A stretch of 64,000 nt of DNA from Onchocerca lupi. Its lineage: Eukaryota > Nematoda > Chromadorea > Rhabditida > Onchocercidae. Positions 36,681-48,934 of this stretch are shown here, piece by piece (position 1 is the stretch's first letter; each line of letters opens with the position of its first letter). The notes below the pieces were generated by a model. It was not told where the DNA came from. It was given only the letters and a program-made list of their open reading frames with translations, and did not search any database. The position numbers and the translations under genes were made by a program. The stretch covers positions 62,001-126,000 of the forward strand of contig JAOVVO010000138.1 in NCBI GenBank assembly GCA_028564675.1, written 5' to 3'.

Positions 36681-39600
36681 GAATGAAGTGAAACAACACA
36701 TTTAATCATAATTTAAGTAGCTTAATATGAACAAAGAAAATCTAAATTGCATAATTATGTACATGAATTGTACTGCATGCAACTGCATTATATGCATGAA
36801 TAAAGGCTTCATCTGCGATTTTTGACAAACCAATATAAGTCTAATCTATTAAGGAAAATAGATAACGATTTTCTTGTAATAAACAAGATAATGAGAAAAA
36901 AATAGAAGATAAGATTTTCTCCAAAAAAAATGAAAAAAGTAGATTTAAAAGTATGAAAGAAAGAATATAAGTTAAGTGGTAGATTTGTGTGAAACAAAAG
37001 CGAAAAGAAAGATCGAACTGTAAAGTGTGCGCTTGATGTACAGGATAATGATGATAATAATGAATAATATTTTGTTCTAATTTTTTCCTTGCAATTTTTT
37101 AAATGCAATTCATCCATTATTATTTAAAGCAACGAAATGATTTCTAACAGGACTGATGAAATGCACAGAAGGATTCGTAATGGATATTAAATATGAAATG
37201 ACCTGAATAATATTTGCTAAGTGAGGGAAAGTAAACGATTCTAAACGATCATTTAATATGGATGATTTTATTTTTTTCAAATAAGTGATTTTTTTTTTTG
37301 GATTTTTGTTAACTGATAAAGCAGTCAATAGTATGATTGCTTTCTTTTCTTCTCTCCCCATCTGCCTGGCGAGAAATTAATTTAATTGTGCAAGTCATTT
37401 ATGTACTGCAACGATAAAAGTGCGCTAGTCCTTTTAATGGGCAAAGGGATGGAATATGGAGGCGAGAAGGTAAAATGGAAGTGTATGATGAATGTAACTG
37501 ATAACTAGAATTCAACATCATCATCATCATCATCAGTGCATGAGACATTTGCGCAATGTTAGTCGGTGGCGAGAAAATGTGTGCCTGCTAAATGTGAACA
37601 CTGCTGCGTCTTGTGGACTGAAAAGCTGAAAAACGAAATGGAGACTGTCGGGCACAGACGTCTACAAGTAAGTATGCGAACACGGAAGTGCTTGGAAAGA
37701 AAGGTCGGGAAGTAGCTGCGAAGAAACACAGAGCAGCCATTAAGAACGAGCCTTTTTCAGCGTTGCACCTAATTTACTACACAGAACTTTACACTATGAG
37801 ATGAAATTTCAGCTAGAAAGAGCTTGCTTGCTGCATTCAGTCTACCACCACCAATGCAGCACTTCCTTTGCCTCCTTAGCTAGCTTGCTCCTTCAACACT
37901 GTGCCTCTATGACCAGACTAGATGCTCACTCTCACTTTGCATCCAGAATACGCTAACCTGATTACCGTTGAAACTCGTACTCTTCTCGCTTCTCCAGATG
38001 CCTTCTCACGTTTTCTAACTGCAACTGCTCCTTCTTCTATTCCTACCTACCACTTACCACCACCTCATCTCTCATCAGTTTCAATTCTATTTCTCTTCTC
38101 TTCAAACATATCCTTCGCACAGGCAGCACTCTCTACAGCACGCTACATTCATTGCAACCAAATTGCATTTCGCATTTCGCATTGCTGTTCCAATCCATTC
38201 ATTCATTTTCGAAATATCTAATCATTTACACTACATCACACTTTCTTTCAACTCTCTATCCTGTTTGCAGCATTTTTAACCTCAAATTTGAGAAGGCAGC
38301 AGATCTCAGTTACAAGCTGGATACATCCGGCAGCTTTACAATTTATCAGTGTGCCAATATCGTCATCATAGACATTATATTCATCATTATCACCACGACG
38401 ATGTTCATTATTATTCTCACACCAACATTATCACACATGTGATTCAGAATTGCTATCGCTGATGATAGATAACGCAGCTCAGTTGACAGTTATACGGACT
38501 TTATGTATTCTTCCATCTAGCCTTAATATCACATCATCGAAACTGAATTTCAAACTTCAGTTTCTAACAATACGAGTATGAAGGATGAAGGGTGGAGGAG
38601 TCTTTATATTATTCATCTAACTGTAAACGATATTACAACTTCCCAGCCATTCTTGAATCGGCCAAGCATCCAGCTCACAATAGAAAATCATAGCTATTTT
38701 GCTTTCTTTGCAATACTAAAGAGCTTTTTCTTTTAGCTCTGCAAATGCAACTGTTTCCAGTTTACATCTGTTCATGTCATTCTACCTATTATCTTCATTA
38801 TTCGTAATCAGTTAATGGATGACCTTGAAACTGAGAAATTAATATAAAATAAAACAAAGACTAGCTTTTTGCTTTATGACTATAAATCAGTATTCCGGAT
38901 CACATACTTTGTTTCATGGCGCTTTTGGGCATTTTATTATAATCAGTGTCTATTATCACGAGGCACCTACCTATAAGAACGATCACTACAAAGAAACCGT
39001 ACGGATTCATCTTTAAAAAATATCATCCATGAAACATGAAATCATTTTTGGAATACGATACATCTACTTTTTTCATGATTTTTTCTTTTTTTTTTTTTTT
39101 TCTTTTAATGATTGCTGAAAAACGATTAAAAAATTTTGTAACGAAGTAGAGAAACCTACAGAGACTTATATTACAGATACATTTTAATAATTCGATGAAA
39201 TGATCAGTAATTCAGAACATAATTTATTTTGATAAAACCTAATGTTAAAAATGAATGAGATGGAATTCTTTGAACATGATAAATCCAAATGCGCTTTTAA
39301 CTGAAATAATTTACTTCGACAACATTAAACATTAGAAAAATGCTACTATTAAAACTTGATAATTTTATATTATCATTAGGCGAATTTCCTGTACGGAAGG
39401 AAAAACATAGCGCTTCAGCATTCTATTTTCTAAGATTTTGTCTGCTGGCCAATGTAGTAGAGTAGATAGTCGTCTCGCCAAAATGACATTTTATTCTGAA
39501 CATTTATATTAGCGCAGAAATTGGAGGATGGAAAGAAAAGGATGTGAATGCTATGTTCTATTTGATTAGAAAGAAGCATCAGCGATTCCGAATTGTTCTG

Positions 39601-42600
39601 AAGATGACGATGACATGGGAAAGAGGAGCACTCTGTCATGCCCACTCGATCATGCTTAATTTAAAGCTTCTCACTTTTAAATACGAGAGAAATTAGTGGA
39701 TAGGCGAGAAATAAAGTTGAAAATGAACCACTCCAAATTTGTTTAAAATGTAATTGACTGAAGCATTGAGATCCATTTAATTTGCTAACGCATTCGTCAT
39801 TTCTCATTCACAAATCTCATAAGAAGCACTTGTTAAAATTTACATATAGCTGAAAGGAAGTATATAAGAGATGAAAGCACGAAGTGATTTCAATTAAATG
39901 AGATCTTTTTTTGACCAGGAATTGGGAATTAAAAGTATCTTCCATCAAATTTCCAAGTTTGAATGATTTGATCAGCCCAACAAATAACTGGAATTAGCGA
40001 ATTGAAAATAATGCCAAGATTAATCGTTCCTTATTTGCTTCTAAGCATTTGAAATGAGCTGAGAAGTGATCGATTTTCTGTAGAAACAGTCGCTGCTTTG
40101 AAGTACTACTAATTATGAGATACAGTCATTACAAGCCATCTACATATATACTGCCTAATTACTTTATAGTGGAAGAGAAACAAATTGAAGAAGAAAGACA
40201 CGAAAAAAAAAAATCAGTGCCAGAAGTGGAATTCTGTAAAAGGTCTGAAATATTATTTGAACGACAATTCATAATTTTATAAATATGTCTTTATATTACG
40301 AAAAGATTTAAAACAAATATTACGGGAAAGATTTAAACAAATATAGCGATTAATAAGAAAATCATTGCATAATAAAAATCATCGCAAGTGACAATGACAA
40401 TAATAAATACGAATATCAGTGCGTTGACAATAAGGTTACAATGTTGGTAAAAATTTGGTATATGAATAAAACGCCAGTAAAAAATTGATTTGCGACGCAA
40501 ACAAATATAAAAGTATGGTAAAGTTGCATTTGTGTAAAATGAAATGGAAGATGAAAATTTTTGCGGTGAAATTTCAGGAATACATACATACTGAATAGCA
40601 AAAAAAAGAAAATCGTAGTAAGTGTACTGTTTGGGCAACTGGCAAAAATTTCAAGGTTTCGTTGAACTCAGAAGGCCACTAATACATAATTACCATGACA
40701 ACCCTTCCAAAACGGCTTTCTCTGTTTAACACTAAACTTCGATATCCTCATTTATCTTCCCTTCATTCGTATTATTAACTCACAAATCAATCAAAACTAT
40801 TACTTTCTGCTGAATGTAACAGTGATAGTTTGTCTGGAGCAAATTTGTTCGTGCTGCGCAGTCTCTACCTAAGTTTTATAATATTTTAACGCCGAATTGC
40901 TCTCGAGAAATAATCTCGTCGTAAGTGTTGTTTAAACATTCCTATCATTTTTTTTCTTTAATTTTTATTATTGATAATCAAAAACAAAAAAATCATTTAA
41001 CATTCACGTCTTTAAACATTCATTTCATAACTCATTTTATCAGTCTACTCGTTCTTTCTTTGTTTGTTTAATTCTTCGTTCATTATTATCGTGATGTATA
41101 ATCTAAAGTCTTCTCTAAAATTATTCCACCTAAAGGCATTATTTGAATTAATTGAACGAGCTTGATCGCTGTCGTACACTTCATGAACAGCATCTTTTCT
41201 CTAAGTAGTCACTTCAAAAAGTATGAATCTTTGAAGCACAATAACGAAATGAGCTTGTTTGTATCGGTAAGTTATAAATGTAAGGAACTGATTTAAAGTT
41301 CTTTTAATTATTAGCAAATTATTACAGACAGATATTAACAGTTAACACAGCAACAATCACTAAATTTCATCACTCTGTAGGAATTAAAAAAGGTGAAAAT
41401 TTAAATTCAATGTGACAATATGTTTGGTCTAATATATGATGCAAGTTGTACTCATATTAAATATGTGTGATGCTGTGTGAGAAACATTTCATGTTTTAGA
41501 TATAAATGAAGCCGGTCAAGATGAATTAATCAAAATGAAGCAGCTCATGAATAACTAGAATATATTCTGGAAATAAAAAATAGCATTAGGAAATGCCTTT
41601 ATCAGGATCTGGAGCAAGAATATTAGAAAGATATTGACGGGACATTGACGTTATCGTATGTTTCAAAATTCTACAAAAAAGAAGAAAAAACCGATATATA
41701 TTACGCTATTACAGGAGTAATGAGGATTGTAGGAGCGATGACTGTCATCATTGTTCATGCACTATTCGATATGGACGTTTCAAATGAAAGAGGATACATT
41801 GCGTTCGCGAAATGTGTTGTGGTCAGCCAACAGCGAAAACAACAAAATGAATTATCTGGGAAAGAAAATAGTAAAACAACTGATAAGAAGACAACGAATG
41901 GTGCAGAAAAGCGAATTATTACTCTTTTTTTCCAACTAAAATTATTATTTCTAACCATTTTTAAGAGAGATAATGGATATTCGAAATATGACTTGAAAAT
42001 AAAATTTAGTTATCACGGACAAGTGCTACAATACTGCTTGTGGAAGTTTTGATGACATAAAACTCTGCTCATCAGAGATTAACTTTTAAATCAAAGACGC
42101 TCTCCTTATCACCTAGTCTTGATTACTTTTTTTTTTTTTTTTGGTAAATAAATAGAACTTAGTCAACAATAGAGATCAAAAGATACATGTCAGTATTATG
42201 AATTATCTTATTAGAAATTAGGGCTTTTGATAATTTTTGTATTGTGAGAATCGAATAATTCCAGAAACTTTAGAATAGTCCAAAACAAAGCAATACATTG
42301 TAACAGTTGCACAAAAAAGAGAAGTAGGACTCATCCTCTATTTTCATTTACGAGTATGTGATGCTTGACATCTAGATGATACTTCAGATTCAAACGCTTG
42401 CAATTTCGAGAACGTGATATTTCGTAAAATATCAAAATAAAAATAACGGCCTTTTTTTATAAGTAAAATATTATTTACAATCTTTCTCATCCACAAAAAT
42501 GCGTAAATTTAAAGATTGATCATTTATACGCTTACCAAAGGTTTCTATTTTCTAAAAATAATGATTTTTTCTGATCAAATATAGCGACATTAAAAACATC

Positions 42601-43154
42601 ATGTAGCATTTATATACATCTATAACAAAAATTCATGTGCTACTTCTCAATTTTGCGTCTATCTGTGTGTATTGGATATGAATTAATTATATGTGAGTGT
42701 AGGTGACAGGAATAAGAATATATTAAAAAATGAGATGTGGAGCTCCTTCAAAAGTTTTTAGAATCGAAGTGCGTTGCAAAAAATATTTATAACAGATTTC
42801 GTTTCGTTCCAAACAAATAAACAACTTAGAAGCATTTATTTGACCTAAATAAGCACCATTTAATTTTTAAAAGACATTATTTCAAAAGGAAAAATTTCGG
42901 GATATATCAAAAATTTGAAAATTTATTGCCTTTTAATTTACGTTAATAATGGATAAATCGAAATTGAGATTATTTACCGGTTAGCATATTATCAGCTTCT
43001 TCAAACACACAGTGAGCAAGTAACTTCGTTATGCAACTATGGCATAGTATGTTGAATGTTTACGTAGTTCTAGTATTCGCTTTATAATTTCCATGTTTCC
43101 AATTAATTGTATGATGCATTATTTTTTTCTTTTAAATAAGCTTTGTATTTTCAG
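36681..43154. other. Intergenic, transposon remnant to membrane-protein gene
   Basis: About 6.5 kb without recognised genes. A GC-richer block at about 37400-38460 has long frames of low-complexity Ser/Pro/Thr/Leu content and a (ATC)n run at 37514-37536; it does not look like a protein gene. An open frame of 135 codons at 41645-42052 (+) lacks a convincing splice context. Upstream exons of the next gene may hide in the last part. Confidence 0.5.
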
Positions 43155-46100
43155 AAAATACGATATGGACAACAACCACAGCTCCATGTTATTACTGCGA
43201 TCATGGCTATTTGCGTGATCAATATGAAGAACAATACCAAATTATAGCCAGTAAATCTGAATATTTTTAATATGTTACAGTCAGTTAAAATAACCCACCG
43301 ACACCGTAATTGACGATTGGACTAAAAGCAGTCAACAGTTTGATATTGTACTGTAATGAATCCACATACTGCCCCTATACAATATTTCCGACATATTTTG
43401 TGTTAGAAGAGACTAATACCGTAATAAAATGATTGTTTTAGATAAGATTGGCTAGGAGTTCTAGCGTAATCAATCGTAATCATAACAATAAATAGAGAAC
43501 AGCTTACTGCCCATAAACCAATGAGATATTATCAATGAATTGTTTCTCGTTAACGATGTTATAATTATATAACCTGCTGATTATAGCACTAAATGTGGAA
43601 GATAAAAAAGTAGTCGAGAACATTGCTGATAGACAAAAGCGATGGCGAAAGGTTATCATTGAAGCGATGGAAATGCAACAGGCAAGGCACTATAAGCAAT
43701 CGCTTAATCTGCCGTACAAGCCAGTTCTCGAGACTGATGACAATCGAAGTGTTGATGTTCAGGTCTGCATACTTTTGAACAAGTACATAACCCTAGAGAA
43801 GGAAATCAGTGTGAAGAAGTTAAAGCTTAAATGATGAAACAAGAAGGTAATTTATGTAAGAAATCGACTAATTCGTTATACGGATCATATTTGACACTTC
43901 CATGGTCCATCAAAATATCGCCGCGTTAATTTTATTTAACATTTGTAGTAATAGACAACTTTGTGCAGGATAATTAGACATGCACCTGAACTGAAATAAT
44001 TATGCGTAATTAAATAGCAGCATACAAACATTGGAGGTTGGAATCATTAAGCTGCTTGCTTGGTTAATGATGCCGGTTATGCATGTGCATGTGTGTGTAT
44101 GTGTGTGTGTGTGTGTGTGTATGTGTCGCATTTAGTAATGGCAGAAGCTCATCAAAATAGTGTCATGGCACATAAGCATCAATAAAGGACTAGCTAGCCA
44201 TAGTAGACTTAAGAAGGATACTAAGCTTTAACCTGGATTTCAACAACTGATTATGTTGTTCTCTTCAAAAAAGTTCTTGCGATTAAAATTTATTCAGAAA
44301 TTGCCGTGTTGATTAATGTTAATGATGCCGATACATCACAATATTGATAGAGACTATAATAACAATGATACCAATGCTACCGATATAGCAAAATATATGA
44401 TAACAGTATTAATGATTATGAACTATTCTTTCGCCATGAAGATGCACCAAAATTTCAAGAAGTCTATTTTAAGTAAAGTTATGAAACAACAAATGAAATC
44501 TTTTAAATAATAAGAGAATCAGCGAGAAAAGAAAATAAATGGATCTGTAAAAGCAACTTTAGAATTATTGTTTGTCAAGAGCATCAGAGCATAAAATGAA
44601 ATATATTTTTTGATTACATTGACAACATCAATAGCTAAAGCATGGCAAAGAAACTCCACATCAAATTTAAAATGTAATTCCCACAAACTTGGGATCATTT
44701 TATATAATTTTACAAAACAAAGATGTCAACAAAATACGATGTTCAATAGATGCATAAGTATGATATTATGATTGTTTTCTGACAAAAATAATAAATATAA
44801 TGACGAATAGTTTTGGTGGAAATCATTTAGTAGTCCATTTAATGAATTGATGATTAATATTTGAAATTACTGTAACTAATGGTAGGGCCAAACGAATCAT
44901 TTTTTTATTTTTAAACATCGGCATCTTAATTCATGAATAAATTATAGTTATAATAGACCTAAAATTGATCAGTAAAACAATTCAAATAATGTTAAACTTT
45001 CAGATAATTAAAACTCAATGTTCTACTCGAACATGTGTGCAGACATTTGTTGTGCTTTACAACGATGAGCCTATTCCTGCAGAGGTTAGACTTCCATTTT
45101 ATTTAATATGGTTGGTACCAAGTAAAAACAATGATCTGTATGGTACAATGATCTGCGCAGCATTTTTTCGAGATCAACTGCGAAAAAGGGAATTGAGAGA
45201 TATAATTTTTGTTGATAAAGGCACTGGTTTCGCATTCAAAAATCATCTTTGTTATAAATTTTATCAAAAAATTGTGCTCTAATTGGATTTAACCTTTCGA
45301 TTATTCCTAAGATATACTGTGATGCGGAAAATCTTTTTCCTCTGCAGCGCAATGTGCAGCTTCATCAGACCTTGCACATAATCGTATAAGAAACAATAAT
45401 ACTAAATTTTTGTTATGACTTCGGATATTTCCCAAGAATCTTTAAATTCTCACAGAAATGCTCGTATGCTTGTCCTTTCAAATAATGATATTCTCATTAC
45501 AGATTGTCGTATCAGATTTATCGCTTTTATCTCTTTCTCGGATATCTGCACGATTAAGAATTCCTGTTGAATCGATAACAAGTGCAGATTACAATGTTTC
45601 TTATCTCAAATACTTTTTTTCTGATTCATTGGTAGATATCTGTTTTTATACAGTCATCGATTCTTCGCTCAGTTATTTTCAGTTTTCTGAAGTTTACATT
45701 TCATGACCCATATGGATGAGTTATGTCTGTGCATTGGATAATTTCTTTATACAAAGATATTTTATCTCAGCTTAAAAAATCATCAGCAATGAATGTATTT
45801 TCCTCGTTTCCCGAAATTTGACAATGAATTTCGCTTGTCAAACGGAGCTTGGGGTTTCAATTTGCGTCGGTGCCTGAACTTGTTTTTTGAAAACACGTAT
45901 CTTTTTTTTTTCAGCAATATTATCGACTGGTGATGGGAAATCACAATGGTGGATTGTAGGTAAGTTGTAGGAGAATCATTTTTCAAAAAGTTCGATTAAG
46001 AAAATCTCACAGTCAATACGGTGAATACTTTACAATGATTTTGTTGATTTGCAATGCATATGATATGAAGACAGTATCGTTGAAAATACACTTTGATAAA

Positions 46101-47486
46101 AGTAAAAGCGATATTTCTTTTTTTTTCGTCCACAAATTCTCAGAGCTGGACATATTAAAGTGGCAAAGCTGATAATAATAGATACACTTTTCGAAAGAAA
46201 TATAAATAATGTATTTCACCTTGAAAATACAAGTTGTAGCGGCAATAACGGCTAAAAGCAACGAAACGAAATAGTTTTCAACTGGTAAATAGCTATCAGC
46301 AAAGGAAATAAAAAATATAATGTTAGCAAATATATCATCAATTGTATCGAAAATTGAATAGCCATTCTGATAAAATAGGATCTTATCTTACTAATACGAA
46401 ATTACGAAGTTAAATATTTGGTTAAAATTTTAGTTGTGGTAATTGGAGTAGCTGCTGGTATCATCGCTGCTGGATGGCTTTGCTTATTTGTCTATTACAA
46501 CAGTTGTGGTCGACCGTATACTACAACTGTTGAAAAACCTCTTATACATACTATTTTTCTAAAAGACAAATTCATTCAAACTGCCGAAAATGGCAACGGA
46601 GGCAAGTACTTTGATGTTCAATCACAGGATACTGAAAGTAACAAAAAGAAGAGGTATAGCGTTTCTTGGCTCATATTATTCTAAATACCAAATTTGCCGA
46701 GAAACTTCTAATACACACTATTCTTTTAGAAGACAGTTTTTACAAAAATATTAAATTGATGTTAGTCTTTAAATGGTTACACTCATGTATATTAATATAT
46801 CTTGTCTGGATATTTCATTATTACAGTCTCAAAATGATTTCGTCTGAAAATGGTTCTTTAAGCAAAATGCAAAAAGCAATGGAGGATGCAGCAGTAATAG
46901 GTAATGATTTAAGAATAAAAACTAAACAAAAGAATTTTTGAAAAAGATTGAGATATAGTTTCTTTCCAGATATCGTATCGGAAGCAGCGGTAGTATCATC
47001 AGCGAACAACAGCAAGCAATGTGTCACCACAACGGACACTGACCAACCGTTTGATTATCCAATCAGCATCATAACCAGGCCAAGTCCGATTCTTTTCATA
47101 TTATGCATGTGTTATAAAGATGCTTTTTGAGATAAGAATGCATTAACACTTCTTTTACGTAAAATTAAGATAACTGCAGGAAGAAGAGAAGATTCGCGTA
47201 TCCATAAGCTGAAATCTCTGAGCGATATATCAGTGCCAACGTTGAAGGACATTTGTGTGGAGGTAGTATCCCATGAAGTTTGCATACTTTCATACAAGGA
47301 TTTACATCTCTTATTTGTGCATTTTTCTGAACATCTATTGAAAAAAGAAGCCAAAATTATTCAGTCAATATAGTTCATGTTTAGGAAAGACTGCATCCGC
47401 ATCCAATTCCACCAACAGCATCCGGTATTCTGGAAGTTAGGAGCCTTACTGATCAGATGTATCGTAATCCAATGAACTGTCTGTAA
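43155..47486 (+). CDS. Single-pass membrane protein, unknown function (5' end unresolved)
   Basis: Ten exons join in frame to about 356 residues: 43155-43250, 43587-43762, 45004-45084, 45503-45581, 45915-45959, 46434-46653, 46827-46900, 46970-47083, 47180-47262, 47385-47486. The outer part has a Thr run and CYYC, a basic helix-rich stretch (DRQKRWRKVIIEAMEMQQAR), then a beta-rich stretch that suggests a SEA-like fold; next SQWW and one long helix (IVVVVIGVAAGIIAAGWLCL), then a polar, Ser-rich cytoplasmic tail ending YRNPMNCL. The layout (membrane-near domain, WW, helix, tail) recalls KIAA1549-like proteins, but this is only an impression. The first exon starts in phase 1, so at least one more exon lies upstream; an ATG at 43031 with donor A|gtatgt at 43047 would fit but is speculative. 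The donor at 45581/45582 was chosen by phase. Confidence 0.75.
44080..44127. repeat. (GT)n microsatellite
   Basis: An almost pure GT run with two ATGT interruptions, inside the intron between exons 2 and 3 of the unknown membrane-protein gene. Confidence 0.95.
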
Positions 47487-47847
47487 ATGCATCATCGAAA
47501 CTCAGTTTTCGGAGTGAAAATAGCTTTCTATTTTAATTGGCTGAATCAAACAGCAGTTGCTCAGCCAGTAAAGCTTGTGTTTCATTATAGGAACTGTATA
47601 AGACAATTTCTATGGAAGCTTTCTCCATTGTTCTTCTGCCAATTCTCTTAAAAATATTAACTCTTCAATAGTTTCGTCATGTACTTTTAGATAAGCAAAA
47701 AAGAAAAAAGAAATACGAAAATAATTTAATCAATTCAGTTTACTATTTCTATCGGGAAAAACCGAATTTTAGCATGAGTAGAAATTTTCTTACTGATTCA
47801 CCACTTACAATGAAAATAAATCCATGTTACGATGTGATATCTAACTC
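47487..47847. other. 3' flanks of convergent genes
   Basis: 360 bases between the stop of the single-pass membrane protein (+) and the stop of the small membrane protein (-). AT-rich; an AATAAA at about 47814-47819 on the + strand may end the first transcript close to the second gene. No gene seen. Confidence 0.5.
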
Positions 47848-48192
47848 TTATCTTTGTCTCCGACTATTAAACTTTATCTTCAATAGTAAAATACCAAAAA
47901 TTAATACATATGCAAATGCTCCTGGTCTTATAACCCAACTTATGTACGATGATGGGAATATGGTAAAGAAACGCCCATTATAAAAAGGATTGCTCTCGGT
48001 TGGAGGTAAAGAATTTTTTGCGAGAACTGAATTCGGTAACTCGACGAGCAGTTTTCCTCTATTCAACCATATGATCCATCCTTCATCAAGCAATCTCCCA
48101 ACAAATATCCAAGCTATCAGAACCAAGAAGAACAATCTATATTCCGATTTTCCAGTGATATTCATAACAACTATCGTTAACCTCTTCAACAT
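47848..48192 (-). CDS. Small membrane protein, unknown
   Basis: A single open frame of 114 codons plus stop on the minus strand with normal codon use for this genome. Two hydrophobic segments stand out, at about residues 19-34 (FFLVLIAWIFVG) and 90-107 (AFAYVLIFGILLL), separated by a polar stretch with PPTESNPFYNG; the C-terminus is basic (NSRRQR). Start taken as the ATG at 48192; a second Met at residue 10 is also possible. No family recognised. It lies downstream of the ETS gene on the same strand, 740 bases away, and faces the other membrane-protein gene tail to tail. It could also be the last exon of a longer gene. Confidence 0.6.
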   Translation of the reverse strand: MLKRLTIVVMNITGKSEYRLFFLVLIAWIFVGRLLDEGWIIWLNRGKLLVELPNSVLAKNSLPPTESNPFYNGRFFTIFPSSYISWVIRPGAFAYVLIFGILLLKIKFNSRRQR

Positions 48193-48934
48193 CGACAAAC
48201 CAAAGAATAAAACCTTCCCAATAATTATTGCCTGTGATAGCTAGACAGAAAGGAAAAAAATTTCCCGACAATTTCAATAAGCTGCTATTTTTTTCGATGT
48301 TACAACAAATCATTTCATTCCTATTTTATGATACAGTAAACCTGCACCGAATTGAAAAAAAAAAAAAAAAAATCAATGAGTAATTAGTGAAATCGATACA
48401 GCTAAGATAACGGAAATAATTTAAGAGACACAAGCACTTCATTACGAATAGGCAGTGAGAGATACGCAATACCTTATTGATAATATAAATATAAAAAAAT
48501 TTTACTCTAGATAAAAAGGTATGCTTGTTTATGATGAAATGCTATTGCCCATGAAAGACCATAATAATAAGTGAAATGAATTCATATAAAAATATAAAAA
48601 TGAGTTCAATTTTACAATTTTGAAAAGACTATTGAAGAAACTAAAATACAAAGCATTTATACGAATTTTTGTGATTTATTAATTCTATTTCTGAAAAAAA
48701 AAAAAAAAAAAAAGAAAAAACAATTTAGATCAATTAATGGAATTATGATTGATAAGATTTTTGTTTAACGGATAAGCAGATAATAAAACTAGGAGATAAA
48801 ACAAATTGCTTGCCGCTTATTTCGCTTGGCACTGACATTGACAAAAGACCTCAAAAGAGGCCGACGGCCTAACGACCATTACTTCACTACTGTCCACGTT
48901 GAGACAGTATTTAGATTAAATACGAACAATTCAG
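48193..48934. other. 3' flank of the ETS gene
   Basis: About 740 bases with homopolymer A runs at 48355-48371 and 48694-48712. Just after the ETS stop (48840-48905) is a GC-richer stretch with an AGGCC-gac-GGCCT palindrome at about 48858-48870, probably 3' UTR. No other gene seen. Confidence 0.5.

Noticed and set aside
37922..38442. Overlapping Ser/Thr/Pro-rich frames (+)
   Set aside because: Pyrimidine-rich sequence gives low-complexity translations in more than one frame; no domain or exon structure.
41645..42052. 135-codon open frame (+) with a hydrophobic start
   Set aside because: Codon use is A-rich and degenerate, no acceptor or donor links it in phase to the exon chain starting at 43155, and overlapping frames on both strands are also open.
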